Origin: UBA5603 sp964501315
Lineage (GTDB): Bacteria; Bacillota_I; Bacilli_A; Izemoplasmatales; Hujiaoplasmataceae
Length of the DNA: 64,000 bases
Assembly (NCBI GenBank): GCA_964501315.1
Contig: CAZCSO010000003.1
Coordinates: forward strand, 39,055 to 103,054
Direction: 5' to 3'
Below are positions 42,578-50,941 of this stretch, piece by piece (position 1 is the first letter of the stretch; each line of letters begins with the position of its first letter). Made by a program: the position numbers and the translations under genes. The notes beneath the pieces are model-generated. The model was not told where the DNA came from, did no database searches, and was given only the letters and a program-made list of their open reading frames with translations.

Positions 42578-44688
42578 GCTTTTAAAACACGGCTTTCTAC
42601 GTCATCGCCGATGACGTATTTGACACGATCGGCGTATTCGGCTTTTTTACCTTTGTTAAAATTTTGAACCGGACGCAAATACCCAACCACGCGCGTATAA
42701 ACCTCAGCGGGTTTTCCACACGTTGGGCAGGTAAAGTGTTCGCCGGAAATATAGCCGTGTTCGTTACAAACGGAGAAGGTCGGCGTAATGGAGATATACG
42801 GCAGTTTGTATCGGTTAAAGACTTTTTTAATCAATTCTTTGGTGGTTTGGGTATCTTTAACGCGTTCACCCAAGTACAGATGCAATACCGTTCCACCGGT
42901 GTATAGGGATTGAAGTTCGTCTTGAAGATCTAAGGTTTCAAAGATATCGTCGGTGAAACCAACCGGAAGTTGCGATGAGTTGGTGTAATAAGGAATCTCA
43001 TGGCCGGAAGTGATAATATCCGGGAAGCGTTCTTTATCGTTTTTAGCGAGACGATAACTGGTTCCTTCTGCGGGAGTGGCTTCAAGGTTGTAGTAATTAC
43101 CAGTTTCTTCTTGAATATCTTTAATAACGTTGCGCATGTAGTTTAGTGTCTTAACAGCGAAGTCTTGTCCAACTTTTGTGGTCAAGTCGACTTCTTTTCC
43201 CAATAAGTTCTGACACGCTTCGTTCATGCCAATCAAACCGATGGTGTTAAAATGATTGAACCAGTACGATCCACTTTTCAGTTTAACATCGGAAAGGAAG
43301 TTGCGGCTATAGGGATACAATCCTTTTTGAGTTTGTTCTTCGATGACTTTACGTTTTAATTCCAAACTCTTTTTCGCAACGTTGATGGTCGCCCATAACC
43401 GTGTGTAAAATTCCGATTCGGTCTTGGATAAGTAAGCTAACCGCGGAAGGTTGATGGTGACGACACCGATTGATCCGGTCAAGGGGTTCGATCCAAATAA
43501 ACCACCACCGCGTTTGCGGAGTTCGGATGTATTAAGACGCAAACGACAGCACATCGACAAAGCATCTTCTGGAGAAAGATCGCTGTTCACATAATTTGAG
43601 AAATAGGGGATGCCATACTTAGCAGTAATTTCCATGTACTTTTCAACGACCGGACTATCCCAGTTGAATTCTTTGGTTACGTTGATGGTCGGGATTGGGA
43701 AAGTGAATACTCTTCCTTTGGCATCGCCTTCCATCATGACGTCACAAAATGCCATATTTAAAAGATCCATTTCAGCTTGGAAATCACCATAGGTTTCAAG
43801 CATTAATTTACCACCGATGATGATGTTTTGATCTCGAAGCGTTGACGGAGGAATGATATCAAAGGTTAAGTTGCTAAAGGGACATTGGAAACCAACACGA
43901 GTCGGAACGTTCAAGTTGAAGATAAATTCTTGTAATACTTGACGTACGGCTTTATAGTCTAACCGATCATAGCGAATGAACGGTGCAGCATAGGTATCAA
44001 AAGAAGACCAGGCTTGTGCACCAGCAGTTTCGCCTTGGGTTGTAAAGGTCGAATTGATGATTTGTCCTAAGAAGGAACGAAAATGTTTTGGAGGATTGGA
44101 TTCGACTTTTCCAGTGACGCCTCCGAAACCATTGAGTAAAACTTGACGGAGATCCCATCCGGCACAATAAGGACCAAAGAATCCTAAATCGTGAATATGG
44201 ATGTCGCCTTGAAGATGAGCATCACGAATGTCTTGAGGGTAGATTTCATGGAGCCAATAGTTTTTCGTAAACTCTTCACGAACATAGTTATTAAGTCCGT
44301 TGATGGATTTTGACGTATTCGCATTTTCGTTAATTTGCCAATCACGATCGTTTAAGTACTCTGTAAACATATCGATGGTTGCGCCGATTAAGGCATTGGC
44401 TTCACGAGAGGCACGACGTTTTTCACGGTATAAGATAAAAGCTTTCGCTGTCTTGGCATGACCGTTTTCAATCAAGACTTTTTCAACGATATCTTGGACG
44501 CCTTCAACGTCAGCGATACCGTTCGGATATTGTTTATCACAAAGGGCGACAACTTGGTCGGCAAGTTCTTCTGATTTTGAAAAGTCAGTTCCTCCAACAG
44601 AACTGGCAGCTTTGAAAATCGCTAGAACAATTTTTTCTTTTCGGAAAGGTGCTACGGATTGGTCGCGTTTAATTATTTTATTAATCAT
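42574..44688 (-). CDS. nrdD: Anaerobic (class III) ribonucleoside-triphosphate reductase
   Basis: 704 residues. An N-terminal ATP-cone (IIKRDQSVAPFRKEKIVLAI...) provides allosteric control. The catalytic barrel follows. The C-terminus has Zn-binding Cys pairs in CNEHGYISGEHFTCPTC and the glycyl-radical loop RVVGYLRPVQ. It reduces NTPs to dNTPs strictly without oxygen. Ribosome binding site GGGAG 9 nt before the ATG. With nrdJ also present, the cell has an oxygen-sensitive and an oxygen-indifferent RNR. Confidence 0.95.
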   Translation of the reverse strand: MINKIIKRDQSVAPFRKEKIVLAIFKAASSVGGTDFSKSEELADQVVALCDKQYPNGIADVEGVQDIVEKVLIENGHAKTAKAFILYREKRRASREANALIGATIDMFTEYLNDRDWQINENANTSKSINGLNNYVREEFTKNYWLHEIYPQDIRDAHLQGDIHIHDLGFFGPYCAGWDLRQVLLNGFGGVTGKVESNPPKHFRSFLGQIINSTFTTQGETAGAQAWSSFDTYAAPFIRYDRLDYKAVRQVLQEFIFNLNVPTRVGFQCPFSNLTFDIIPPSTLRDQNIIIGGKLMLETYGDFQAEMDLLNMAFCDVMMEGDAKGRVFTFPIPTINVTKEFNWDSPVVEKYMEITAKYGIPYFSNYVNSDLSPEDALSMCCRLRLNTSELRKRGGGLFGSNPLTGSIGVVTINLPRLAYLSKTESEFYTRLWATINVAKKSLELKRKVIEEQTQKGLYPYSRNFLSDVKLKSGSYWFNHFNTIGLIGMNEACQNLLGKEVDLTTKVGQDFAVKTLNYMRNVIKDIQEETGNYYNLEATPAEGTSYRLAKNDKERFPDIITSGHEIPYYTNSSQLPVGFTDDIFETLDLQDELQSLYTGGTVLHLYLGERVKDTQTTKELIKKVFNRYKLPYISITPTFSVCNEHGYISGEHFTCPTCGKPAEVYTRVVGYLRPVQNFNKGKKAEYADRVKYVIGDDVESRVLKA

Positions 44689-45961
44689 GTTGTATCTCCC
44701 TTTTATAAACGATAATTGTGTCGGTGCATTTCAATAATAGGAAATCCATTTTTGTTTGTCAAGGGGAGGTTTAAAAATAAAAACGAGCGATAATTCACAT
44801 GGGTTTAATGATGATAGCGAGGATTCGACATTTGCGAATGAACGGAACTAAAAAAAGATTTTTTTATTTTGTTTGTCGTCGAGTTAAAGAAGATTGCATG
44901 ATTGTATTCTGTTATCTTGACATGACTCGATGACGAATTAAATGATTGTGTTTCGAAACGAGCGAATAATTGAAGACTTTTGACTGACATTGGTCAAGAT
45001 ATGAAGTGAAATCGGTGTTATAAAAAAAATATTTATAACCATTTGACGTCTAGAAATAGCCATTCATATAAATTTTAGAAAGCCATAGGGAATCGATATC
45101 GACGGATAGTGATCTAAAATATGAAATAATCGTTATTTATTGAATGATAAACGATTATTGAGCATTTGGCATTATATCATTAACTTTTTATCATAAATAT
45201 CGCCATATTTAGCCGTTTAGAAGGGTTGTATTCATTATTTAGAAATACTGCTTTAAGTGTTTTTTTACTTGAATAACAGGGTATTTAGGCTAATTTGGTG
45301 GCTTTTATGATCGATTTAAGGTGATTATCTCCCCTATCTCATACATAGAAGTCCTACTTGAATTGATTATATGAGGGCACGATTACCATAAGAATGAACG
45401 CAAAAGAGAATTTATATTATTACATATGTCCTGAATCGATTATCTATAAAGTAGTTTAATGTCCGTGTAGAAGCATCCTAAATAAGCCCTAATAAAATGA
45501 TGAAAAAGCGCTAAAAATAGGGGTTTACATGGCATCTATATAATCTTTCAATTCTTCGATCTGATTCTGTACTTTTCTCAAAGTCTCTCATAGTGAGCAT
45601 TAACACACTTATAGTGATGTGATGGCGATTTCTGTTATGGTCAATATAGCCATAATTTGTCTAGAATTTCCATGTTTTATCATGTTTTATGCGTATTTTT
45701 AAAAATTATTTAAGAGCCTATTGACCGCTAAAAATGGGCTTAATGAAAGGATTTATTGGCCAATTTTTTCACACAATTATTTATTTTCTTAAAATCACGT
45801 TATTTTTCCTCGTTTTTAGAATTTTTATATTTCTTTTGTTTTGATTTCCTTTTTTATATGTTTAATTTCTCTAATTGGCTATTTTTAGCCCTCATGGTCC
45901 ACTTATTGTTTTTTCAATATTGGTCTTTTTTGAATGGCAGCGTTTTTATCTTTTATTTTGA
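44689..45961. other. Long AT-rich non-coding region between nrdD and the MFS gene
   Basis: About 1.27 kb with no supportable gene on either strand. Visible structure: a perfect 10-bp inverted repeat AATAATCGTT/AACGATTATT (45125-45134, 45150-45159); a long imperfect hairpin around GTCGTCGAGT/ACTCGATGAC (about 44875-44934); three GCTAAAAAT/ATTTTTAGC motifs (45510, 45727, 45881). The last 230 bp is very pyrimidine-rich on the + strand and yields only low-complexity Phe/Leu frames. It shares a 45-nt segment and smaller blocks with 59991-60820. Confidence 0.7.
45701..45745 (+). repeat. Dispersed 45-nt repeat, copy A
   Basis: Aligns with 60022-60067 at roughly 36 of 46 positions with a shifted single-base indel. 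The shared core runs from AAAAATT-ATTTAAG through the ATTGA-C/T block to AAAAATGGG and TTAATG. It is outside any gene in both places. Confidence 0.65.
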
Positions 45962-45990
45962 TTGTAATCGTTCTTTGAACGATGTATAAT
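45962..45990 (+). promoter_or_regulatory. MFS promoter with operator between -35 and -10
   Basis: TTGTAA (45962-45967), 17 bp, TATAAT (45985-45990). The spacer is filled by the perfect inverted repeat ATCGTTC-TTT-GAACGAT (45967-45983), so a bound repressor would block RNA polymerase. Confidence 0.7.
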
Positions 45991-46011
45991 ATCATCGCAA
46001 GTGAGGGCGCT

Positions 46012-47181
46012 ATGAGATTATCGGAGACTTCTAAATTTAAGTTATTCTATTTCATTCGCTTCTTTGGCGATGCTTTTTTCTATCCGTTCATGTCCATCTA
46101 CTTTATTCAGAAGAGTATGACCGAAGATCAGCTGGGAATCATTTTGGCGATTACGCCCATCGTCACCATCCTCGCAAATCCGATGTGGACCTACTTGGTA
46201 AAGGATACCAAAATCAGTCGAATCGTATTGATTATTATGACAATCATTGAAGGATCATTGATTATCGGATTGACGCAAGTGACAACCTTTGAACTGGTCG
46301 CGTTGCTCATCGGAATGATTGCGCTGATCTGTTCTCCGTTCGTTTCTTTGCAAGATGGATTCAGTGCAGTCTATTGTAATAACCATCAAGTCGAGTATTC
46401 TTCACTAAGGATTTACGCATCGATCGCTTATGTTATCGCAACCCTTATTGCCGGGTACGTTGGTTTCTATTATGGGTACGAATTACTATTTATGATGGCC
46501 GGTATCTTTTTTATTGTGACCTCGCTCGTTGCCTTTTGGATTAAACCGATTGAACATTCCGTGAGTACTACCCCCAAACCGAAACGGAATATCAAAGCCT
46601 TGTTGAAAAACAAAAACTTTTACAAGTATTTGATTTTCTATACCTTGGTGGTGGGTGGCGTTCGGATTGGCGATTCCTTCTTTGGCGTTTATATCACGAA
46701 CGCTTTGGATATGTCTGCCATCGGATACGGATGGATTTATTCGATGTTTGTTTTGGTCGAAGTGGTTGTGTTGAGATGGATGATACAAAAAGGTCCGACC
46801 TTTTCTGAGAAGCAACTCATCATCGTTGCGACCGTTTCATTCCTTCTCAGGTTCCTCGTTTATGTATTGAATTTACCCTTACCGTTGATTATTTTGTTTT
46901 CGATGTTACGAGGAGTATCGTGGGGAATCTTACTTTATGTTCACATTCGTTATGTCATTCGAATTGTGAAAGTTGAAAACGTCACAGCCGCGATTATGAT
47001 CATCACGTTGTTATTTTCCATCTTCACCGGAATTGGCAATGCATGGGCAGGTCGTTTCATTACCCTTCACGGTTATGCGTATTTATATGGAATTCTGTCG
47101 GTGATTATATCACTGGGATTGGTTTTTTATCTTATTTTTCCACCACGGATCAACGCATCCGTGGAAGGATCGTATCGTTAG
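46012..47181 (+). CDS. Major facilitator superfamily transporter (MFS_1-like)
   Basis: 389 residues, 12 predicted helices. The N-terminal KLFYFIRFFGDAFFYPFMSIYFIQKSM resembles the MFS_1_like/3-phenylpropionate-transporter group. FVSLQDGFSAVYCNNHQVEYSSLRIYASIAYVIATLIAGYVGFYYG is the TM4-5 region of that group. Substrate unknown; a drug or sugar are both possible. Start choice: the in-frame ATG at 45982 overlaps the -10 box, so the ATG at 46012 after GTGAGGG is used. Repressor control is suggested by the promoter palindrome. The ABC-F gene follows within 9 bp. Confidence 0.85.
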   Translation: MRLSETSKFKLFYFIRFFGDAFFYPFMSIYFIQKSMTEDQLGIILAITPIVTILANPMWTYLVKDTKISRIVLIIMTIIEGSLIIGLTQVTTFELVALLIGMIALICSPFVSLQDGFSAVYCNNHQVEYSSLRIYASIAYVIATLIAGYVGFYYGYELLFMMAGIFFIVTSLVAFWIKPIEHSVSTTPKPKRNIKALLKNKNFYKYLIFYTLVVGGVRIGDSFFGVYITNALDMSAIGYGWIYSMFVLVEVVVLRWMIQKGPTFSEKQLIIVATVSFLLRFLVYVLNLPLPLIILFSMLRGVSWGILLYVHIRYVIRIVKVENVTAAIMIITLLFSIFTGIGNAWAGRFITLHGYAYLYGILSVIISLGLVFYLIFPPRINASVEGSYR

Positions 47182-47190
47182 GAGATTACA

Positions 47191-48771
47191 ATGTTAAAAG
47201 TATTGAATGTAGAATTGTCCTTTGGTGGACGTAAATTATTCTCGGAAGTCAATTTGGAGTTCACCAATGGGAACTGTTATGGAATCATCGGCGCAAACGG
47301 AGCGGGGAAAACAACGTTCTTAAAAATCTTGACCGGTGAAATCGAACCCTCTTCCGGAGAAGTGTGGTTGGCACCCGATGCACGGATGTCAATTTTGAAA
47401 CAAGATCAAAATGCGTTCAATGATTTTACGGTCATTCAGACCATCATCAAAGGTCATGAACGTTTATCCGCTATCATCGAAGAAAAAGAATCCCTGTATT
47501 CTGCTGAAGATTTTACCGACGCTATGGGGATGCGATTAGCCGAATTGGAAGGTGAGTTTGCGGAGTTAGACGGATGGAACGCCGAAGTCAATGCGGAAAC
47601 GCTCTTGACGGGTCTAGGTATTTCCTCTGATTTGTTTAACGTCATGATGCGCGATTTGGACGCCAAACAAAAAGTGAAGGTTCTTTTGGCTCAAGCCCTC
47701 TTTGGTAATCCGGAAGTATTGTTACTCGATGAACCGACCAATAACTTAGACCCCGTATCGGCTCGTTGGTTGGAAACCTTTTTGTTAAACTTTGAAAATA
47801 CCGTTTTGGTCGTCAGTCATGACCGCCATTTCTTAAACGATGTGTGTACGGCCATTTGTGACGTTGAATACGGTCGTATCAGTCTTTATCCCGGTAACTA
47901 TGACTTTTGGTATGAATCCAGTCAATTGGCATTAAAACAAGCCAAAGATCAAAATAAGAAGTCTGAACAAAAAATCAAAGAATTAGAAGACTTCATTCGT
48001 CGTTTCAGTGCCAACAAGTCCAAAGCCAAACAAGCGACCTCTCGTAAGAAAGCACTTGATAAGATTAATCTGATTGAAATCAAACCGTCGATGCGTCGTT
48101 ATCCCTTCATTGATTTTCAACCGAATAGAGAACCCGGAAACGATATTCTCATGGTTGAAAATCTAACCAAACCCGGTTTGTTTGAAAATATATCGTTTAC
48201 AGTACGTCACGATGAAAAGATTGCGTTTATAACCTCGAATTCGCTCGTTACGACCGCTTTGTTTCGAATCTTGGCCGGTGAAGACACCCATTATGAAGGA
48301 TCCTTCAAATGGGGTGTCACGATTACCTCGGCTTACTTTCCTCAAGAAAACCAGAAATACTTTAACAAAGATATCAATTTAATCGATTGGGTACGACAGT
48401 ATACCGGCCAGGAACAATCCGAGACGGTTGTTCGGGGCTGGTTAGGCAGAATGTTGTTCTCAGGGGACGAAAGCTTAAAATCGGCGAAAGTCTTAAGTGG
48501 TGGGGAAAAGGTTCGTTGTATGCTCATCAAAATGATGCTATCGGGTGCCAATGCGTTGTTACTCGATGATCCGACCAATCATTTGGATTTGGAATCGATC
48601 ACAGCGTTGAACCAAGGTATGTCACGCTTTAAAGGCAATTTGCTCTTTACCTCTCATGACCAAGAACTATTGGATACGGTTGCGAATCGTATTATCGTCA
48701 TCGATAAAACGATCACCTTTGACAAGATGTGCAATTACGAAGAATACATCGACTATATTGAATCGAAGTAA
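47191..48771 (+). CDS. ABC-F family ATPase (YkpA/YbiT-like)
   Basis: 526 residues with two ABC domains and no membrane segments. Domain 1 has Walker A GIIGANGAGKTTFLKIL, a shortened signature (DLDAKQKVKVLLAQAL in place of LSGGE) and Walker B VLLLDEPTNNLD. The linker carries the ABC-F charged helices (RRFSANKSKAKQATSRKKAL). Domain 2 has a degenerate Walker A (FITSNSLVTTALFRIL) but an intact LSGGEKVR and LLLDDPTNHLD. ABC-F proteins act on ribosomes in translation or antibiotic protection. The asymmetric nucleotide sites are notable but may be typical of this subgroup. Ribosome binding site TAGGAG. Confidence 0.9.
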   Translation: MLKVLNVELSFGGRKLFSEVNLEFTNGNCYGIIGANGAGKTTFLKILTGEIEPSSGEVWLAPDARMSILKQDQNAFNDFTVIQTIIKGHERLSAIIEEKESLYSAEDFTDAMGMRLAELEGEFAELDGWNAEVNAETLLTGLGISSDLFNVMMRDLDAKQKVKVLLAQALFGNPEVLLLDEPTNNLDPVSARWLETFLLNFENTVLVVSHDRHFLNDVCTAICDVEYGRISLYPGNYDFWYESSQLALKQAKDQNKKSEQKIKELEDFIRRFSANKSKAKQATSRKKALDKINLIEIKPSMRRYPFIDFQPNREPGNDILMVENLTKPGLFENISFTVRHDEKIAFITSNSLVTTALFRILAGEDTHYEGSFKWGVTITSAYFPQENQKYFNKDINLIDWVRQYTGQEQSETVVRGWLGRMLFSGDESLKSAKVLSGGEKVRCMLIKMMLSGANALLLDDPTNHLDLESITALNQGMSRFKGNLLFTSHDQELLDTVANRIIVIDKTITFDKMCNYEEYIDYIESK

Positions 48772-48799
48772 TCCATCGTTTTCAAATACCGAGATATAT

Positions 48800-48828
48800 T
48801 TGACATGAGTATATACTCATGATATGAT
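48800..48828 (+). promoter_or_regulatory. plsC promoter with 16-bp perfect palindrome in the spacer
   Basis: TTGACA (48800-48805), 17 bp, TATGAT (48823-48828). ATGAGTATATACTCAT (48805-48820) is a perfect palindrome occupying the spacer, typical of a dimeric repressor site. Confidence 0.75.
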
Positions 48829-48859
48829 TGAAACAACTTTTCACTATGAGGATGAACCC

Positions 48860-50131
48860 ATGAGCCAATCCGTAGAACGTTTTGACATGATTAAAAAACC
48901 CAACAAACAACCTTGGTACTTGACGTTACTTGCCTGGATTATTGCTTATCCAACGGTGTGGGCACATAAACTGAAAATTAACAAAGTCAATATGAAAGGA
49001 TTGAAACCACCTTACATATTACTGTGTACGCATCACGCGTTTATCGATTTCTCCGTTACCACGGCCGCAATCTTCCCGCATAAAGCCAATTACATCGTCG
49101 CGATTGATGGTTTCATCAAGCGCGAAGGATTGTTACGGGCAGTTGGGGGCGTATGCAAACGCAAGTTCACCAACGATATTTTATTAATCCGACAAATTCA
49201 ACACGTTTTAAACGTCAATAAAAGCATTGTGGCGATTTATCCAGAAGCACGCTACTCATTAGCCGGTACCACAGCCATCTTGCCAGAATCCTTAGGAAAA
49301 CTCTGTAAAATGATGAAGGTTCCGGTTGTGGTTTTAAACATGCACGGGGATTATTTGTCTCAACCGGTATGGAATTTAAAAAAGCGAAAAGTAACGCTTG
49401 AAGCGGATATGACGCAAATCGTTACTCAAGAAGAAATCAAAACCTTGTCGGTGAGTGAAATCAACCGACGAATCGATAAAGCGTTTGAATACGACGAGTA
49501 TCGTTTCCAATTAGAAACCAAACGTAAAATCGATTGTTCGTATCGTGCTGAGGGATTACACCGCGTTTTGTATCAATGCCCTCATTGCATGACGGAACGC
49601 CGTATGAATTCCAAGGATGACAAGTTATGGTGTGAACAATGCGGTGAAACGTATCAAATGGATGAATATGGTCAACTTCATAACATCAACGGTGAAACGA
49701 AGTTCCATCACATCCCCGATTGGTATGAATTTGAACGCGAAAACGTTAAAAACGAAATCATGAGCGGTAACTATCATTTTGAAGACGATGTCACCGTTGA
49801 TTCCTTACCCAATTCAAAAGGATACATTCGGTTAGGTACCGGCCATTTGGTTCATGACATCAATGGGTTTCGTTTGACGGGAAACTTTGATGGAGAAGAC
49901 TTCTTGTTAGAAAAAGATCCGTTAAGTATGTATTCCGCCCACATCGAATACGATTACTTGGGTAAATTCGGTGACTGCATCGATTTGTCCACGTTAGAAG
50001 ATACGTATTACTTGTATCCGTTGAATAGAAAGAACGTTGTGACGAAACTGCATTTCGCAACGGAAGAGATCTATAAGATAGTCTCAAAGAATAAAACGAC
50101 TGCCAAGTCTTTGCAGGAGGAACAAAAATGA
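48860..50131 (+). CDS. PlsC-type 1-acyl-glycerol-3-phosphate acyltransferase with C-terminal zinc ribbon
   Basis: 423 residues. The acyltransferase domain shows H-x4-D in CTHHAFIDFS and the later motif IYPEARYS plus VPVVVLNMHG. It acylates lysophosphatidic acid or a related acceptor at the membrane. Unusually a zinc ribbon follows (CPHCMTERR...LWCEQCG) with about 160 further residues; this tail occurs in some Firmicutes homologues and its role is unknown. Start choice: the in-frame ATG at 48824 lies within the -10 box, while the ATG at 48860 has GAGGATG 8 nt before it. The stop overlaps the next start (ATGA). Confidence 0.85.
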   Translation: MSQSVERFDMIKKPNKQPWYLTLLAWIIAYPTVWAHKLKINKVNMKGLKPPYILLCTHHAFIDFSVTTAAIFPHKANYIVAIDGFIKREGLLRAVGGVCKRKFTNDILLIRQIQHVLNVNKSIVAIYPEARYSLAGTTAILPESLGKLCKMMKVPVVVLNMHGDYLSQPVWNLKKRKVTLEADMTQIVTQEEIKTLSVSEINRRIDKAFEYDEYRFQLETKRKIDCSYRAEGLHRVLYQCPHCMTERRMNSKDDKLWCEQCGETYQMDEYGQLHNINGETKFHHIPDWYEFERENVKNEIMSGNYHFEDDVTVDSLPNSKGYIRLGTGHLVHDINGFRLTGNFDGEDFLLEKDPLSMYSAHIEYDYLGKFGDCIDLSTLEDTYYLYPLNRKNVVTKLHFATEEIYKIVSKNKTTAKSLQEEQK

Positions 50132-50415
50132 CGGATTTATTTGAAGTAGCGATGTTGTTATGCTTTGGAGCTTCCTGGCCGGTAGCGGTTGTGAAAGCGT
50201 ACAAAGCTAGAACCGCTAAAGGCGTTAGCTTGTTATCATCGAGTTTGATTTTGATGGGATACTTGTTTGGGATACTCTATAAAGTAACCTCAAACAACAT
50301 TAACTATGTCTTGATCTTTTACGTCTTCAATTTCTCGATTGTCCTGACGCATTGTATTCTGATTTATCGCAACATTCTACTTGATAAAAAGCTGATTTTA
50401 CAGAAAACACAGTAA
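50128..50415 (+). CDS. Small PQ-loop/SWEET-like membrane protein
   Basis: 95 residues with three hydrophobic helices. The opening LFEVAMLLCFGASWPVAVVKAYKARTAKGVSL resembles a PQ-loop repeat (S-W-P-x-x-V-K-A-Y-K-A-R-T-A-K-G). Three-helix proteins of this type dimerise into semiSWEET-like transporters; substrate unknown. Translationally coupled to the PlsC gene by ATGA, with its own ribosome binding site CAGGAGGAAC. Confidence 0.7.
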   Translation: MTDLFEVAMLLCFGASWPVAVVKAYKARTAKGVSLLSSSLILMGYLFGILYKVTSNNINYVLIFYVFNFSIVLTHCILIYRNILLDKKLILQKTQ

Positions 50416-50438
50416 TTTTATTGTGTTTTTTATTTTTT
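50404..50438 (+). terminator. Terminator after the PQ-loop gene
   Basis: AAAACACA (50404-50411) pairs with TGTGTTTT (50422-50429) and is followed by a long T-rich tail. Confidence 0.7.
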
Positions 50439-50528
50439 TTTAAATTATTTTTTTCGGCGATTCTTAAAAAAATCTCCTTTTTTTTATTTTAATAAAAAAG
50501 AATAATATTCTAAAAAAAGAATAATCTA

Positions 50529-50556
50529 TTGTTTCTATAGGAAAATATGGTATAAT
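50529..50556 (+). promoter_or_regulatory. Promoter of the peptide-regulator unit
   Basis: TTGTTT (50529-50534), 16 bp, TATAAT (50551-50556). The next start codon is about 150 bp downstream, leaving a long leader. Confidence 0.7.
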
Positions 50557-50613
50557 ATTGATGATTAGATATTCTAAAATCGAGATATTTACAAATAATT
50601 TTTCCTATGATAC

Positions 50614-50680
50614 TATGGTGGTACTTGGGATTCGCACCCCCAAGACGTCATGGTTGTTTCCAAAAAATAACCCAAGTCAT
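50614..50680 (+). promoter_or_regulatory. Folded 5' leader with alternative hairpins before the peptide gene
   Basis: Hairpin 1: CTTGGG (50624-50629) with CCCAAG (50639-50644). Hairpin 2: GGTTGTTT (50652-50659) with AAATAACC (50665-50672). A competing pairing joins ACTTGGG (50623-50629) to CCCAAGT (50671-50677), which excludes both. It ends 10 nt before the AGGAG of the peptide gene. Identity unknown; a riboswitch or a pseudoknot is possible. Confidence 0.45.
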
Positions 50681-50703
50681 ATTAGATAATAGGAGAAATT
50701 ATT

Positions 50704-50871
50704 ATGAAAAAATCCACATTAAAAGTTTTGTTCGTTGCTATCGTTGCATTTGTATTTGTATCCATGGTTACCGTTACGTATTTACAAAGAGCTACCAATG
50801 ACATCACAATGGTTCAAGGTGGCGTCGACGAAGATCCAGAACCAGAATTTGTTTATCCAATCGCTGCTTAA
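50704..50871 (+). CDS. Short exported peptide precursor (55 aa), candidate quorum-sensing pheromone
   Basis: The ATG at 50704 follows ATAGGAGAAATT. The 55-residue product has a Lys-rich start (KKSTLK), a hydrophobic Sec-signal-like core (VLFVAIVAFVFVSMVTVTYL) and a polar tail that ends in Asp/Glu/Pro-rich residues and FVYPIAA. This is the layout of RRNPP pheromone precursors (signal peptide plus C-terminal mature peptide), and the next gene encodes a TPR regulator. The mature peptide would come from the C-terminal residues. Secretion and signalling are inferred. Too short for standard gene callers to favour, but the ribosome binding site and promoter are good. Confidence 0.6.
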   Translation: MKKSTLKVLFVAIVAFVFVSMVTVTYLQRATNDITMVQGGVDEDPEPEFVYPIAA

Positions 50872-50941
50872 TTAATAACAATTAAGATCAATAAAGATTT
50901 AACACAATAGAGTTTTACGAAACCCTCAAGGGAGCAATAAC

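Noticed and set aside
45756..45989. 77-codon frame upstream of the MFS gene (and the 70-codon frame at 60563-60775)
   Set aside because: Both are low-complexity Phe/Leu/Tyr translations of pyrimidine-rich DNA with no ribosome binding site; the first runs through the MFS promoter.
50614..50645. A tRNA 3' half on the - strand (T-arm-like GGGTGCGAATCCC followed by ACCACCA)
   Set aside because: No matching 5' acceptor strand, D-arm or anticodon arm exists at the right distance. The likeness comes from the CTTGGG/CCCAAG hairpin of the peptide-gene leader.
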